In this document: in pieces, positions 17,907 to 26,700 of the stretch
How positions within the stretch are numbered: position 1 is the first letter of the stretch
Layout: every line of letters begins with the position of its first letter
Translations under genes and position numbers: made by a program
The notes under the pieces: generated by a model
Seen by the model: the letters and a program-made list of their open reading frames with translations, nothing else
The model's database searches: none
Told to the model about the DNA's origin: nothing
Origin: Mesorhizobium sp. B2-1-8
Lineage (GTDB): Bacteria; Pseudomonadota; Alphaproteobacteria; Rhizobiales; Rhizobiaceae
NCBI RefSeq assembly: GCF_006442545.2
Contig: NZ_CP083952.1
Location: 5,433,501-5,497,500 of the forward strand
Length of the DNA stretch: 64,000 nt
Reading direction: 5' to 3'

Positions 17907-18977
17907 TTAGCCGCCAGCCTTCACCTTCTCGAACATCTTGGCAACGTCGTCATTCTGCTTCATCGGCCCGGTGAAGATGGTGCTCTTCAGCATCACTTCC
18001 GGATCGGACGGCAGTTGCAGTTTTTCCAGTTCGTCCTTCGGCACGCCGGCGAAGGCAGTGCTCAGCGAACTGCCATAGCCGTAGGACTGGATCAGGAATT
18101 TGCCGGAGTCGGCATCCAGCCGGCTGTTGATGAAGTCATAGGCGAGATCGACGTTCTTGGCGTCCTTCAGCATGACGAAGCCGCAAGCCCAGGTCAGCAT
18201 GCCCTCCTTCGGCTTCATGAACTCGACCGGCACGCCCTGCTTCTTGAGCGAGGTGGCCGACGCATTCCAGGTCATGGCGGCGACCAGTTGGCCGCTGGCA
18301 AGCGCCTGCTCGACCGAGGTCATGTCGGTCGTGTAGCTCGACAGCAGCGGGCGCTGTTCGCGCAATTTCGCCGCGACCTTGTCCATCTGCTCCGCAGTCA
18401 TGTCGAAGGGGTTTACGCCGGCCAGGAGTGCGGCGACGATCGGCGTGTCGTGGACAGCATCGATGGTCGCCATACGGCCGGCATATTGCTTGTCCCACAG
18501 AAGGTTCCAGCTCGCTTCAGGGTTCTTCACCAGATCGGTGCGGTAGAGGATCGAGGTGTTGCCCCAGTCCCATGGCACCATCCAGACCTTGCCGTCGCCA
18601 GCCTGCAGATCGGGCAGGTTCTTGAACACCGGGAAGATCGAATCCCAGTTCTTGATGCGCTTGGTGTCGATCGGCTGCAGGAGGCCTTCTTTGTTCCAGC
18701 GGGCAACCTTGTCGTAGCAGGGGTGCGCGATATCAGGCCGGAAGCCGGCCTTGACCTTGGTGAAGGCATCGTCGTCGTCGCCGAAGATCGAGGCCTCGAC
18801 GCCATCGGGGTGCGCGGCAAGGAAGCTCTTGTTGAAATCGGGCAGCTCATAGCCCGACCAGGTGAAGTACTGCAGCTTCTCGGCGGCGAGCGCCACGGTC
18901 GACGACAGTGCGAGTGCAAGTGCTGCGAGGCCGGCCCGGGCCTTGTGTCCCGATATCGATTTCAGGTGGACTATCAT
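17907..18977 (-). CDS. Spermidine/putrescine-type ABC substrate-binding protein
   Basis: A 356-residue periplasmic binding protein of the PotD/PotF class with a signal peptide ending ALSSTVALAA (about residue 31). The mature start KLQYFTWSGYELPDFNKSF and the SxxxMVPWDWGNTS region are typical of extracellular solute-binding family 1 proteins for polyamines and related cations; exact ligand unknown. The ATG at 18977 follows a strong GAGGAGAAC site. Third gene of the operon; the large palindromic repeat follows it. Confidence 0.9.
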   Translation of the reverse strand: MIVHLKSISGHKARAGLAALALALSSTVALAAEKLQYFTWSGYELPDFNKSFLAAHPDGVEASIFGDDDDAFTKVKAGFRPDIAHPCYDKVARWNKEGLLQPIDTKRIKNWDSIFPVFKNLPDLQAGDGKVWMVPWDWGNTSILYRTDLVKNPEASWNLLWDKQYAGRMATIDAVHDTPIVAALLAGVNPFDMTAEQMDKVAAKLREQRPLLSSYTTDMTSVEQALASGQLVAAMTWNASATSLKKQGVPVEFMKPKEGMLTWACGFVMLKDAKNVDLAYDFINSRLDADSGKFLIQSYGYGSSLSTAFAGVPKDELEKLQLPSDPEVMLKSTIFTGPMKQNDDVAKMFEKVKAGG

Positions 18978-19005
18978 TTTCGTTCTCCTCTCTCGTTGTT
19001 GTGCT

Positions 19006-19827
19006 TCAGGCTGGATTGCGGCGTGCGGCGCCAAGCCCGCGATGGCGCAGGATTTCGGCGGTTCCGGCGATGATGAAGGACAGGGCCAGGATCACTGTTC
19101 CGAGCGCCATGACGGTCGGCAGCGAGCGGGGAAAGCGCAGCTGGCTCCAGATGTAGAGCGGCAGCGTCGGCTCAGTGCCGGCGAGGAAGAAGACGACGAT
19201 GAATTCGTCGAAGGAGATTAGGAAGGCCAGCATGAAGGCCGACAGCACGGCGGGCAGGCTGAGCGGCAGCATGACACGCCGAAACGTCGTCCAGTCGGAG
19301 GCGCCGAGGTCGAGCGCCGCCTCGCGAACTGTCCTGGGGATGGCGGCGAAACGGCTGCGCATGATCACCACGGTGGTCGGTAACGCGACCAGGATATGGC
19401 CGAGTACGATGGCGACGCGCGACGGTCCGAGGCCGATGAGGTTGACCAGGATCAGCAGCGATATGCCGACGATGACGCCGGGAATGAGGATCGGCAGCCG
19501 CGCGACGGCACTGATCGTGGCGGCCAGCGGCGAGCGTCCATAGAGGTCCATATAGGACACGGTGATGCCGCACAGCGTGGCGCCGGAGGCGGCGACGGCG
19601 CCGATGACGAGGCTGTTGGCGAGCGCACCCGACAATGCCGGATTGCCGTAGAGGCTCGCATACCATTGCAGCGTGAAACCCTGCAGGGGAAACGCGGCCT
19701 GGATGGAATCGTTGAAGGAAAACAGCGGGATCAGCAGGACCGGCAGATAAAGGAAGACCAGATAGGCAAGCACATAGAGGCCGAGCCAGCGGCCGTCCCG
19801 TTTCATGCCGGCGCGCGCTGCTTTCAT
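19006..19827 (-). CDS. ABC transporter permease (PotC-like)
   Basis: A 273-residue inner-membrane permease with six predicted helices and the EAA loop around REAALDLGASDWTTFRRVMLPLS (split: EAALDLGASDW, FRRVMLPLS), which docks to the ATPase. It pairs with the permease at 19824-20711, overlapping it by four bases, giving the PotB-PotC heterodimer layout. The start at 19827 (ATG) is fixed by the overlap; a second Met at residue 8 is possible. Confidence 0.9.
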   Translation of the reverse strand: MKAARAGMKRDGRWLGLYVLAYLVFLYLPVLLIPLFSFNDSIQAAFPLQGFTLQWYASLYGNPALSGALANSLVIGAVAASGATLCGITVSYMDLYGRSPLAATISAVARLPILIPGVIVGISLLILVNLIGLGPSRVAIVLGHILVALPTTVVIMRSRFAAIPRTVREAALDLGASDWTTFRRVMLPLSLPAVLSAFMLAFLISFDEFIVVFFLAGTEPTLPLYIWSQLRFPRSLPTVMALGTVILALSFIIAGTAEILRHRGLGAARRNPA

Positions 19828-20711
19828 GTGCGGCTGCCAAACCGGCGGTCGGCGCCACGCGCGACCAACACCACGAGCAGGATGACCAGCATGACGCAGA
19901 CCGAAAGCGCGGCGCCAAATGGCCAGTCATTGGCCTTGCCGAACTGCGACTGGATCAGCGAGCCGATCATGGTGCTGGCCGGCCCGCCGACCATGGCCGG
20001 CGTGACATAGTCGCCGACGGTCGGCACGAAAACGACGAGGGCCGCCGCCAGGACGCCCGGCATCGAATTGGGCAAGATGACACGGCGGAACGAGGTGAAT
20101 GGCCTTGCACCAAGATCGGAAGCGGCTTCGAGCAGCGATTTCGGAATGGTATCCAGCGCCACATAGATCGGCAGTATGGCGAAAGGCGCGTAGGCATGGG
20201 CGAGCGTGACCACGACAGCGGCCGGCGTGTTGAGGAAGGCCAATGTCGGCTCGGACCAGATGCCACTTTCGATCAGCGCCGAATTCAACACGCCATTGTA
20301 GGCCAGAACGATCTTCCAGGCGAAGACGCGCAGGAGATAGCTGGTCCAGAATGGCAGCGTTACCAGGAACAGCAGCAGCCCGCGCCTGCGACCGGCATGG
20401 AAGGCCAGATAGTAAGCGACGGGATAGGCTGTGACGACGGTCGCCATGGTTACCAGGCCGGCGATGACCAGCGAGCGCAGCGTCACCGTCCAATAGAGTG
20501 GGTCCGAGACCACGGTGATGAAATTCGACAGACTGAAACCGGCGCCGAGCAATGAGCCGTCATTGCCGCGTAAGGCAAGGAAAAGCACGAGGCCAAGGGC
20601 GAACAGTATCAGCAGGAAGGTGACCAATGCACCGGGCAGCAACATGGTGAGGCGGAACACCGGAGAAGAGCGGAATTCCGGCAACGGCTGATTTGCTGCA
20701 AGGGTCGACAT
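19824..20711 (-). CDS. ABC transporter permease (PotB-like)
   Basis: A 295-residue permease with six predicted helices and the EAA loop EAASDLGARPFTSFRRVILP near residue 200. It is the first gene of the polyamine-type operon, so its 5' region holds the operon promoter. The ATG at 20711 has only a weak AGG upstream. It overlaps the next permease by four bases. Confidence 0.9.
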   Translation of the reverse strand: MSTLAANQPLPEFRSSPVFRLTMLLPGALVTFLLILFALGLVLFLALRGNDGSLLGAGFSLSNFITVVSDPLYWTVTLRSLVIAGLVTMATVVTAYPVAYYLAFHAGRRRGLLLFLVTLPFWTSYLLRVFAWKIVLAYNGVLNSALIESGIWSEPTLAFLNTPAAVVVTLAHAYAPFAILPIYVALDTIPKSLLEAASDLGARPFTSFRRVILPNSMPGVLAAALVVFVPTVGDYVTPAMVGGPASTMIGSLIQSQFGKANDWPFGAALSVCVMLVILLVVLVARGADRRFGSRT

Positions 20712-20748
20712 CGACCTGCCTGTAAGATTATGAAATCGCCTTAGCCTT

Positions 20749-20771
20749 TTTCATATTCATGAAACTGTCAA
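20749..20771 (-). promoter_or_regulatory. Promoter with palindromic operator for the polyamine-type operon
   Basis: On the minus strand a TTGACA -35 box (20771-20766) is followed immediately by the inverted repeat TTTCATGAATATGAAA (20764-20749), which would fill the spacer before the -10. The plus-strand reading is TTTCAT-ATTC-ATGAAA. A repressor here would block polymerase. The XRE-cupin protein of the same operon is the likely binder by inference. Confidence 0.5.
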
Positions 20772-20969
20772 GTTGAATCACGACCTCCCGCCTGATCGGC
20801 GCCGCTAGAAGCCCATGCTCCGGTTCACGGATGTGCGGCAGATGATCCAGCGTCATCGCTACGCGGCCGAACATGCGCGATCAGCCATTCCAGATCGTAT
20901 TTCGACCAGGGATGACCTAGCCGGCATTGAAGCCCGAGACGCCCGCCCGGCCGCCACGGGTCGTTGAAC

Positions 20970-21869
20970 TTATCCAAACCTGTTGGCTGGAGCGCCCTGG
21001 ACATCCGGACGGAGTGCGAACAGGCCGCCTTCTTGCGGGTTCGCCTCAAGATGATCCGAGCTCATGGTAAATCGGGCTGAAGTTACAAACAGCGTGTCAA
21101 GATTCTCGCCACCGAAAGCGCAGCTCGTTGGCCAACTGCAAGGCAGTTCCGCGATGCGGTCCAGCCTGCCGTCGAGCGCGATGCGGGCAAGGCAGCTTCC
21201 TCCCACCACCCGGCAGTTCCAGATATAGCCTTCAGCGTCCAGGCAGGAGCCGTCCGGCAGGCCGCGGCCGAAATTGGTGAAGAAGGGTCGTGGTTTGCCA
21301 AGCTGCGACGCACTCCTGTCCCAGGCATAGCTGTAGAGCGCGTTCTTCGTCGTATCGGCGGTGATGAAGCGGCCGTCAATTGCCCACACCATCGTGTTGG
21401 TGATGCCGAACCGGTCCTCGCTCAGGCTTGTAACCTCGCCATCCGGACCGATGCGATAGAGCCGGCCTTCGTCCCGCGCAATGGCGACCGGTGCGTCGTC
21501 CGGTCCAATATTGTCGGCCATTGTGCCGACCCAGAACGAACCGTCCGGCGCCACGGCGCCTTCGTTGAGCCGCGTCGCTCGCCGATCCGGCTCAATCGTG
21601 GCGATCGTTCGGAATGCTCCATCGAAATCCCACAAGGCGACCTCCTTGCGCAGACCGACGATCGCGCCGCCGTCCTTGCGCAGGCCGACCGAGGTGACCA
21701 GATCCGGCGTCGGCCAGCTTTCATGGTCTCCGGTCAACGGATCGAGCCCGTGGATCCGGCGACCGATGATGTCGACCCAGACCAACCTGCCGCGGCGATC
21801 GTCCCAGACGAGGCTTTCACCGACCACGTCGCGCGCGTCGAAGATCAGGGCAGCTTGCGTTTCGCTCAT
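20970..21869 (-). CDS. SMP-30/gluconolactonase family protein
   Basis: A 299-residue six-bladed propeller lactonase of the SMP-30/CGR1 family. Metal-ligand candidates are Glu in VVGESLVWDD (residue about 17), Asn in TRLNEGAVAPDGSFWVGTM (split RLNEGAVAPDG), and Asp in FGRGLPDGSCLDAEG. It would hydrolyse an aldonolactone made by the SDR at 26701. The ATG at 21869 has GGAGG just upstream. It is divergent from the GntR gene and therefore probably part of the same regulon as the catabolic operon on the other strand. Confidence 0.85.
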   Translation of the reverse strand: MSETQAALIFDARDVVGESLVWDDRRGRLVWVDIIGRRIHGLDPLTGDHESWPTPDLVTSVGLRKDGGAIVGLRKEVALWDFDGAFRTIATIEPDRRATRLNEGAVAPDGSFWVGTMADNIGPDDAPVAIARDEGRLYRIGPDGEVTSLSEDRFGITNTMVWAIDGRFITADTTKNALYSYAWDRSASQLGKPRPFFTNFGRGLPDGSCLDAEGYIWNCRVVGGSCLARIALDGRLDRIAELPCSWPTSCAFGGENLDTLFVTSARFTMSSDHLEANPQEGGLFALRPDVQGAPANRFG

Positions 21870-21945
21870 GAGGTCCTCCAGCCAGGTCATCCAGAAATCG
21901 ACTTGACATATATCTTCTAGCTGACATATGAGCAATTAGACAATA

Positions 21946-21962
21946 ACCTGTCATACAGGTTT
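21946..21962. promoter_or_regulatory. Candidate GntR operator
   Basis: AACCTG-TCATA-CAGGTT is a perfect 6-5-6 inverted repeat 12 bases before the GntR ATG, in the region between the divergent lactonase and regulator genes. Its size suits an FCD-type GntR dimer. A TTGACA occurs at 21904-21909. Confidence 0.5.
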
Positions 21963-21974
21963 TGAGGGAGTGAG

Positions 21975-22694
21975 ATGCAGGATCCAATGGACACAGCGGG
22001 TGAGCCGAGCCCCGGCCTGGTGAGCACGGCGATCCAGGCGATTACCCGGCATATCCGCTCCGAAGGTCTTGCGCCCGGTGATCCCCTGCCCAGCGAAGCC
22101 GCCATGACGCGCCAGCTCAACGTCTCCCGCACCGTCGTGCGCGAGGCCTTCCGCTCGCTTTCGGCGATGCGCCTGATCGACATGAGCGCCGGGCGCCGGG
22201 CCACGGTCGCCAAGCTGGACACCGGCGCGATGTCGATGGTGATCGAGCACGGCATCACCACGCAGCAGATCAGCGTTCACCAGGTCTATGACGTCAGGCG
22301 CACGATCGAGATGCGCACGGTGGCGCTTGCAGCACTCCGGCGCACCGAGGCGGAAGCCGCCGCGATCGCGCAATCCGCTCGGTCGATGCGCGAGAATTTC
22401 CTGAACCCCGAAATTGTCATGGAGCACGACATTGCTTTCCACGAGGCGATTGCGGCTGCCTCGCACAACCCGGTCTTCTCGCTGATCGTCACCGCCTTTA
22501 GCGGCGTGACACGCAACACCTGGGTGATCGGCTGGCGAACCCGCTCGTCGAAAGAGGACCAGATCAAGATGATCAAGGGGCACGAGGACATAGCCGAAGC
22601 CATCCTCAAGGGGGATCCGCGGCTCGCCGCCGAACATATGGCGCAACATTTCGACAAGAGCGTCAAGGCGCTCCTCGACGCGGGAATTGCCTGA
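21975..22694 (+). CDS. GntR-family regulator (FCD domain)
   Basis: A 239-residue FadR-type regulator: winged helix-turn-helix at about residues 14-80 (PLPSEAAMTRQLNVSRTVVREAF, split LPSEAAMTRQLNVSR) and a helical FCD ligand domain with metal-type histidines (EHDIAFHEAIAAASHN). It directly precedes the enolase-superfamily gene, one base apart, and is divergent from the lactonase. Likely a repressor released by a sugar-acid intermediate. Confidence 0.9.
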   Translation: MQDPMDTAGEPSPGLVSTAIQAITRHIRSEGLAPGDPLPSEAAMTRQLNVSRTVVREAFRSLSAMRLIDMSAGRRATVAKLDTGAMSMVIEHGITTQQISVHQVYDVRRTIEMRTVALAALRRTEAEAAAIAQSARSMRENFLNPEIVMEHDIAFHEAIAAASHNPVFSLIVTAFSGVTRNTWVIGWRTRSSKEDQIKMIKGHEDIAEAILKGDPRLAAEHMAQHFDKSVKALLDAGIA

Positions 22695-22695
22695 C

Positions 22696-23898
22696 ATGAA
22701 GATCGCTGCAATCGAAACCATCCGGATCGAGGAACGGCCCAACCTGCTCTGGGTCGAGGTCCATACCGACGAAGGCATCACCGGACTCGGCGAGACCTTC
22801 TTCCTGTCGCGCACCGTCGAGGAATACCTGCACGAATATGTCGCGCCACGCGTCATAGGCCGCGATCCGCTGCAGATCGATCTCCTGGCCGCCGACCTGG
22901 TCGGCTATCTCGGGTTTCGCTCCAGCGGCGCCGAGGTGCGCGGCAACTCCGCTTTCGACATCGCGCTGTGGGACATTTTCGGCAAGGCCACCGGCCAGCC
23001 GGTCGCGCAACTGCTCGGCGGCTTCAGCCGCCAGTCGATCCGCACCTACAATACCTGCGCCGGCACCGAATACATCAAGGACGCGAAGGGCCAGACAACC
23101 GCCAATTACGGCATCGGGGCCAGGCGGGACAATGATGACCTCAACGGTTTCCTCACGCGCGCCGGCGAACTGGCGCAAGAGCTGCTCGAGGACGGCATCA
23201 CCGCCATGAAGATCTGGCCGTTCGACCACGCGGCCGAAAAGACCCGCGGCAACGACATTTCGGCGACAGACCTCAAGGCCGCGCTCGAACCTTTTGAAAA
23301 GATACGCAACGCCGTCGGCGACAAGATCGACATCATGGTCGAGTTCCATTCGATGTGGCAGCTCCTGCCCGCCATGAAGATAGCTCGTGCGCTGACGCCC
23401 TTCGGCACCTACTGGCACGAAGATCCCATCCGCATGGACAGCCTCGGCGACCTCAAGCGCTACGAGGCCGCCAGTCCCGCGCCCATCTCGGCGTCCGAGA
23501 CGCTTGGCAGCCGCTGGGCCTTCCGCGACCTCCTGGAAACCGGAGCTGCCGGCATCGTCATGCTGGATATTTCGTGGTGCGGTGGGCTGTCGGAGGCCCG
23601 CAAGATCGCCTCGATGGCCGAAGCCTGGCGGCTACCGGTGGCGCCGCATGACTGCACCGGTCCCGTCGTGCTCGCCGCTTCGACGCACCTGTCGCTCAAC
23701 GCCCCCAACGCGCTCGTCCAGGAAAGCGTGCGCGCCTTCTACCGCACCTGGTACCGCGACCTGGTGACCGCGCTGCCGGAGGTCAAGGACGGGATGATCA
23801 CCGTGCCGCCGGGACCGGGGCTGGGGCTGGCGCTCAATCCGGACCTCGGCCGCGCCTACACCGTCCATCGCCGCGTTACCGACAAGGCGGACATCTGA
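22696..23898 (+). CDS. Enolase-superfamily dehydratase (MR/MLE type)
   Basis: A 400-residue member of the mandelate racemase/muconate lactonizing enzyme group, which abstracts the proton alpha to a carboxylate. Metal-ligand candidates are Glu in IMVEFHSMW, Glu in TYWHEDPIR and Glu in ISASETLGS; a lysine sits on the second strand (ITAMKIWPFD) and a His in LPVAPHDCTGP. In context it most likely dehydrates an aldonic acid to a 2-keto-3-deoxy acid. The ATG at 22696 is one base after the GntR stop. The exact sugar acid cannot be read from sequence. Confidence 0.85.
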   Translation: MKIAAIETIRIEERPNLLWVEVHTDEGITGLGETFFLSRTVEEYLHEYVAPRVIGRDPLQIDLLAADLVGYLGFRSSGAEVRGNSAFDIALWDIFGKATGQPVAQLLGGFSRQSIRTYNTCAGTEYIKDAKGQTTANYGIGARRDNDDLNGFLTRAGELAQELLEDGITAMKIWPFDHAAEKTRGNDISATDLKAALEPFEKIRNAVGDKIDIMVEFHSMWQLLPAMKIARALTPFGTYWHEDPIRMDSLGDLKRYEAASPAPISASETLGSRWAFRDLLETGAAGIVMLDISWCGGLSEARKIASMAEAWRLPVAPHDCTGPVVLAASTHLSLNAPNALVQESVRAFYRTWYRDLVTALPEVKDGMITVPPGPGLGLALNPDLGRAYTVHRRVTDKADI

Positions 23899-23921
23899 GA
23901 AATCCAAAGGGAGGAACTACG

Positions 23922-24896
23922 ATGAAAAAACTGACTGCAATGCTTCTGCTTGGCGTCGCTCTTGTCGGCGTGCAATCCGCCCGCGCCGACGGGCTCAACA
24001 TCGTCTTCACGCATCATTCGTCCGCATCGAACACGTTTTGGCAGGCCGTTAAGAAGGGCTATGACGACGCCTGCGCCAAGGTCGAGGCGACCTGCAACAT
24101 GGTCTTCACGCAGACCGAGGGCTCGGTCGAGCAGCAGGTCGCCAATATGCGGGCCGCGCTCGCCGCCAAGCCCGACGCGCTCTTGACCTCCATCGTCGAC
24201 GACCATGCTTTCGACGACGTCATCAAGGCGGCGCGCGATGCCGGCGTGCTGGTGATCGCCGTCAATGTCGACGACACCGAAGGCGCCAAGGGCAATGCCC
24301 GGCAGGCCTTCGTCGGCCAAGGCTTCAAGCCCGCCGGCTATTCGCTCGCCAAGGCCATTTCCGAGAGCTTCCCGAAGGACGGCCCGATCAAGGTGCTGGT
24401 AGGCATTTCTGCTCCCGGCCAGAACTGGTCGGAAAGCCGTGGCGCCGGCGTGATGCAATTCCTCGAAGAATACAAGGCCGCCCATTCAGACCGGCAGGTG
24501 TCGTGGGAGCGCATCGACAGCGGCACAGACCTCGCCATCACCTCCGACCGTGTCGGCGCCTATCTCAACGCCCATCCCGACACGACAGCCTATTTCGACA
24601 CCGGCTTCTGGTGTGCCGGCGTCGCACGCGTGCTGGCCGATCGCGGCGTGGCGCCGGGCAAGGTCTTGCTCGGCGGCTTCGACCTGGTGCCCGAGGTGCT
24701 GCAGCAGATGCAGAAAGGCTATGTTCAGGCGCTGGTCGACCAGCAGCCTTACATGCAGGGCTTCATGCCGGTGATGGAGGCTTATCTCAACAAGAAGATC
24801 GGCCTTGCCCCATCGGACATCGACACCGGTCAGGGCATCGTGCGGCCAAAGGAGGCCGATGGGATCATGGCGCTCTCCGCTCAGGGTCTGCGCTGA
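23922..24896 (+). CDS. Sugar ABC transporter substrate-binding protein
   Basis: A 324-residue periplasmic binding protein of the ribose/galactose class (Peripla_BP_4), signal peptide ending QSARA at residue 22. The core shows LNIVFTHHSSASNTFWQAVKKGYDDAC and the lobe hinge pattern KPDALLTSIVD. It delivers its sugar to the permease and ATPase encoded next. A GGGAGGAAC ribosome site precedes the ATG. A strong hairpin follows the stop. Confidence 0.9.
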   Translation: MKKLTAMLLLGVALVGVQSARADGLNIVFTHHSSASNTFWQAVKKGYDDACAKVEATCNMVFTQTEGSVEQQVANMRAALAAKPDALLTSIVDDHAFDDVIKAARDAGVLVIAVNVDDTEGAKGNARQAFVGQGFKPAGYSLAKAISESFPKDGPIKVLVGISAPGQNWSESRGAGVMQFLEEYKAAHSDRQVSWERIDSGTDLAITSDRVGAYLNAHPDTTAYFDTGFWCAGVARVLADRGVAPGKVLLGGFDLVPEVLQQMQKGYVQALVDQQPYMQGFMPVMEAYLNKKIGLAPSDIDTGQGIVRPKEADGIMALSAQGLR

Positions 24897-24917
24897 ACTC
24901 CGGCTTCGAACCGTTTG

Positions 24918-24944
24918 GATCGGCGGCGCCCGGCGCCGCCGATC
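24918..24944 (+). other. Intercistronic hairpin after binding-protein gene
   Basis: A perfect 12-base stem (GATCGGCGGCGC and its complement) with a 3-base loop, no T-run. It probably stabilises or terminates part of the transcript so that binding protein exceeds permease, as known for maltose and other ABC operons. Confidence 0.6.
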
Positions 24945-24960
24945 TGCCTGAAATCTCAAA

Positions 24961-25953
24961 ATGCCGGAGCCTAAGTTGAAGCGCCTGTTCAAGACCTATC
25001 TCGAAAAACCGGAACTGGCGGGCCTCATCCTGCTGGTGCTGCTCATCGTCCTGTTCCAGATCCGCTCGCAAGGCGTGTTCCTCAACCAGGATAACCTGCG
25101 CGGCATCCTCGGCATCCTGCCGGAGGCCGGCCTCGTCGCCATCGGCGTTACCATCCTGATGATCAGCGGCGAGTTCGACCTGTCCGTCGGCTCGGTCTTC
25201 GCGCTGATGCCGATGACGATGGCGGTCCTGATGGTGCATGGTTGGCCGTTCCCGCTGGCGCTGCTTGCCGGGCTGCTCGTCTCGGCGGCGATCGGCTTCA
25301 TCAACGGCTACGTCACCATCCGCTTTGCCATACCGAGCTTCATCACCACGCTCGGCATGCTGTTCATGGCGCGCTCGCTCACCGTTGTCGTCTCGGGCGG
25401 CTTCCCGCCGCTGCTGCCCGCGGACCTGCCGACATGGCTGTTCACCTCCTTCGTTGGCCCGGGCAACATGTTCCGCATGTCGTTCGTCTGGTTTGCCGGC
25501 ATTGCCCTTTTGACCTCGTTGATGCTGTCGCACACCAATTTCGGCAACTGGATCAAGGCCACAGGCGGCTTCCTGCCCGCGGCCGCTTCGATGGGTATCC
25601 CGACCGCCAGGGTCAAGCTCGCCTGCTTCATGCTCTGTTCGATGCTCGCCGGCTTTGCCGGCATGCTGCAGGTGCTGCGGCTGGGCTCGCCCCTGCCCTC
25701 GATCGGCGAGGGAATGGAGCTTCAGGCGGTGGCCTCCGCCGTCATCGGCGGCGCTTCGCTCGCCGGCGGCATCGGCACCGTCATGGGCGGCATCATCGGC
25801 ACCACGCTCATCCGGGTCATCGACAATGGCCTCGTGCTCAGCCATGTCGATGCCAACTGGTTCAAGTTCGCCATCGGCTTCCTGACCATATTCGCCGTCG
25901 TCGCCAATGCCTGGATGCGCAAGCGCGCCAAGGCCATCAAGATGGAGGGCTGA
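24961..25953 (+). CDS. Sugar ABC transporter permease (RbsC-like)
   Basis: A 330-residue permease of the BPD_transp_2 family with eight to ten predicted helices. The motif ISGEFDLSVGSVFAL near residue 65 is characteristic of ribose/xylose-type permeases, as is GTVMGGIIGTTLIRVIDNGL near the C-terminus. It lies between binding protein and ATPase; the ATPase starts three bases after its stop. Confidence 0.92.
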   Translation: MPEPKLKRLFKTYLEKPELAGLILLVLLIVLFQIRSQGVFLNQDNLRGILGILPEAGLVAIGVTILMISGEFDLSVGSVFALMPMTMAVLMVHGWPFPLALLAGLLVSAAIGFINGYVTIRFAIPSFITTLGMLFMARSLTVVVSGGFPPLLPADLPTWLFTSFVGPGNMFRMSFVWFAGIALLTSLMLSHTNFGNWIKATGGFLPAAASMGIPTARVKLACFMLCSMLAGFAGMLQVLRLGSPLPSIGEGMELQAVASAVIGGASLAGGIGTVMGGIIGTTLIRVIDNGLVLSHVDANWFKFAIGFLTIFAVVANAWMRKRAKAIKMEG

Positions 25954-25956
25954 ACG

Positions 25957-26688
25957 ATGACCGACGCGATCATCTCGGTCCGCAACCTCCACAAATGGTA
26001 TTCCGGCGTCCATGCCCTGAAGGGCGTGACGCTCGACTTCACACGTGGCGAGGCACTTGGACTGGTCGGCGACAATGGCGCCGGCAAATCCACCCTCATC
26101 AACATCCTCTCCGGGGTCCACACGGCGGATCAAGGCGAGATCCAGGTCGAAGGCAGGCCAGTCAGCATCACCAAGCCGCGCGATGCGATGGATCTCGGTA
26201 TCGAGACGATATACCAGTACAATTCCATGGTTCCGACCATGTCGATCGCCAGGAACCTGTTCATCGGGCGCGAACCGATCCGGTTCTCGGTCCTTGGCGT
26301 CGGCCTGCTCGACCAGAACAAGATGGCAAGCGAAAGCATTCGCGCCATCGCCAATGTCGACTTGCATCTGCGCTCTCCCGACGCGCTTGTCGGCGAACTT
26401 TCCGGCGGACAGCGGCAAGGCGTCGCCATCGCGCGTGCCATGCATTTCAAGTCGAAGGTGATGATCCTCGACGAGCCGACCAACCATCTCTCGGTCAAGG
26501 AGACGAAGAAGGTGATCGGGTTCGTACGCAGCCTGAAGAAACAGGGCGTCACCGGCGTCTTCATCAGCCACAACATGCATCATGTGTTCGAATGCTGCGA
26601 CCGTGTGGTGGCGATGGCGCGCGGCGAGGTCGTGCTGGACAAACGGATCGAGGATACCTCGATCGATGAAGTCCACGGCGTTTTGTAA
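25957..26688 (+). CDS. Sugar ABC transporter ATPase (single domain)
   Basis: A 243-residue ATPase with Walker A GDNGAGKST (residues 38-46), signature ELSGGQRQG and Walker B VMILDEPTNHLSV, plus the switch His in ISHNMHH. It has one nucleotide-binding domain rather than the tandem RbsA arrangement, like FrcA of rhizobia, so it should work as a homodimer. Three bases after the permease stop. Confidence 0.92.
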   Translation: MTDAIISVRNLHKWYSGVHALKGVTLDFTRGEALGLVGDNGAGKSTLINILSGVHTADQGEIQVEGRPVSITKPRDAMDLGIETIYQYNSMVPTMSIARNLFIGREPIRFSVLGVGLLDQNKMASESIRAIANVDLHLRSPDALVGELSGGQRQGVAIARAMHFKSKVMILDEPTNHLSVKETKKVIGFVRSLKKQGVTGVFISHNMHHVFECCDRVVAMARGEVVLDKRIEDTSIDEVHGVL

Positions 26689-26700
26689 GGAGTGGCGGCA

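Noticed and set aside
17745..19073. A 442-codon plus-strand open frame over the binding-protein gene
   Set aside because: Runs through the palindromic repeat and opposite a clear periplasmic binding protein with signal peptide and ribosome site.
16049..20711. Naming the operon potABCD
   Set aside because: The class is clear but the ligand is not; order and the embedded regulator differ from E. coli pot, so symbols were withheld.
20825..21049. A 74-codon minus-strand frame near the lactonase 3' end
   Set aside because: Overlaps the lactonase C-terminus in another frame and shows no conserved features.
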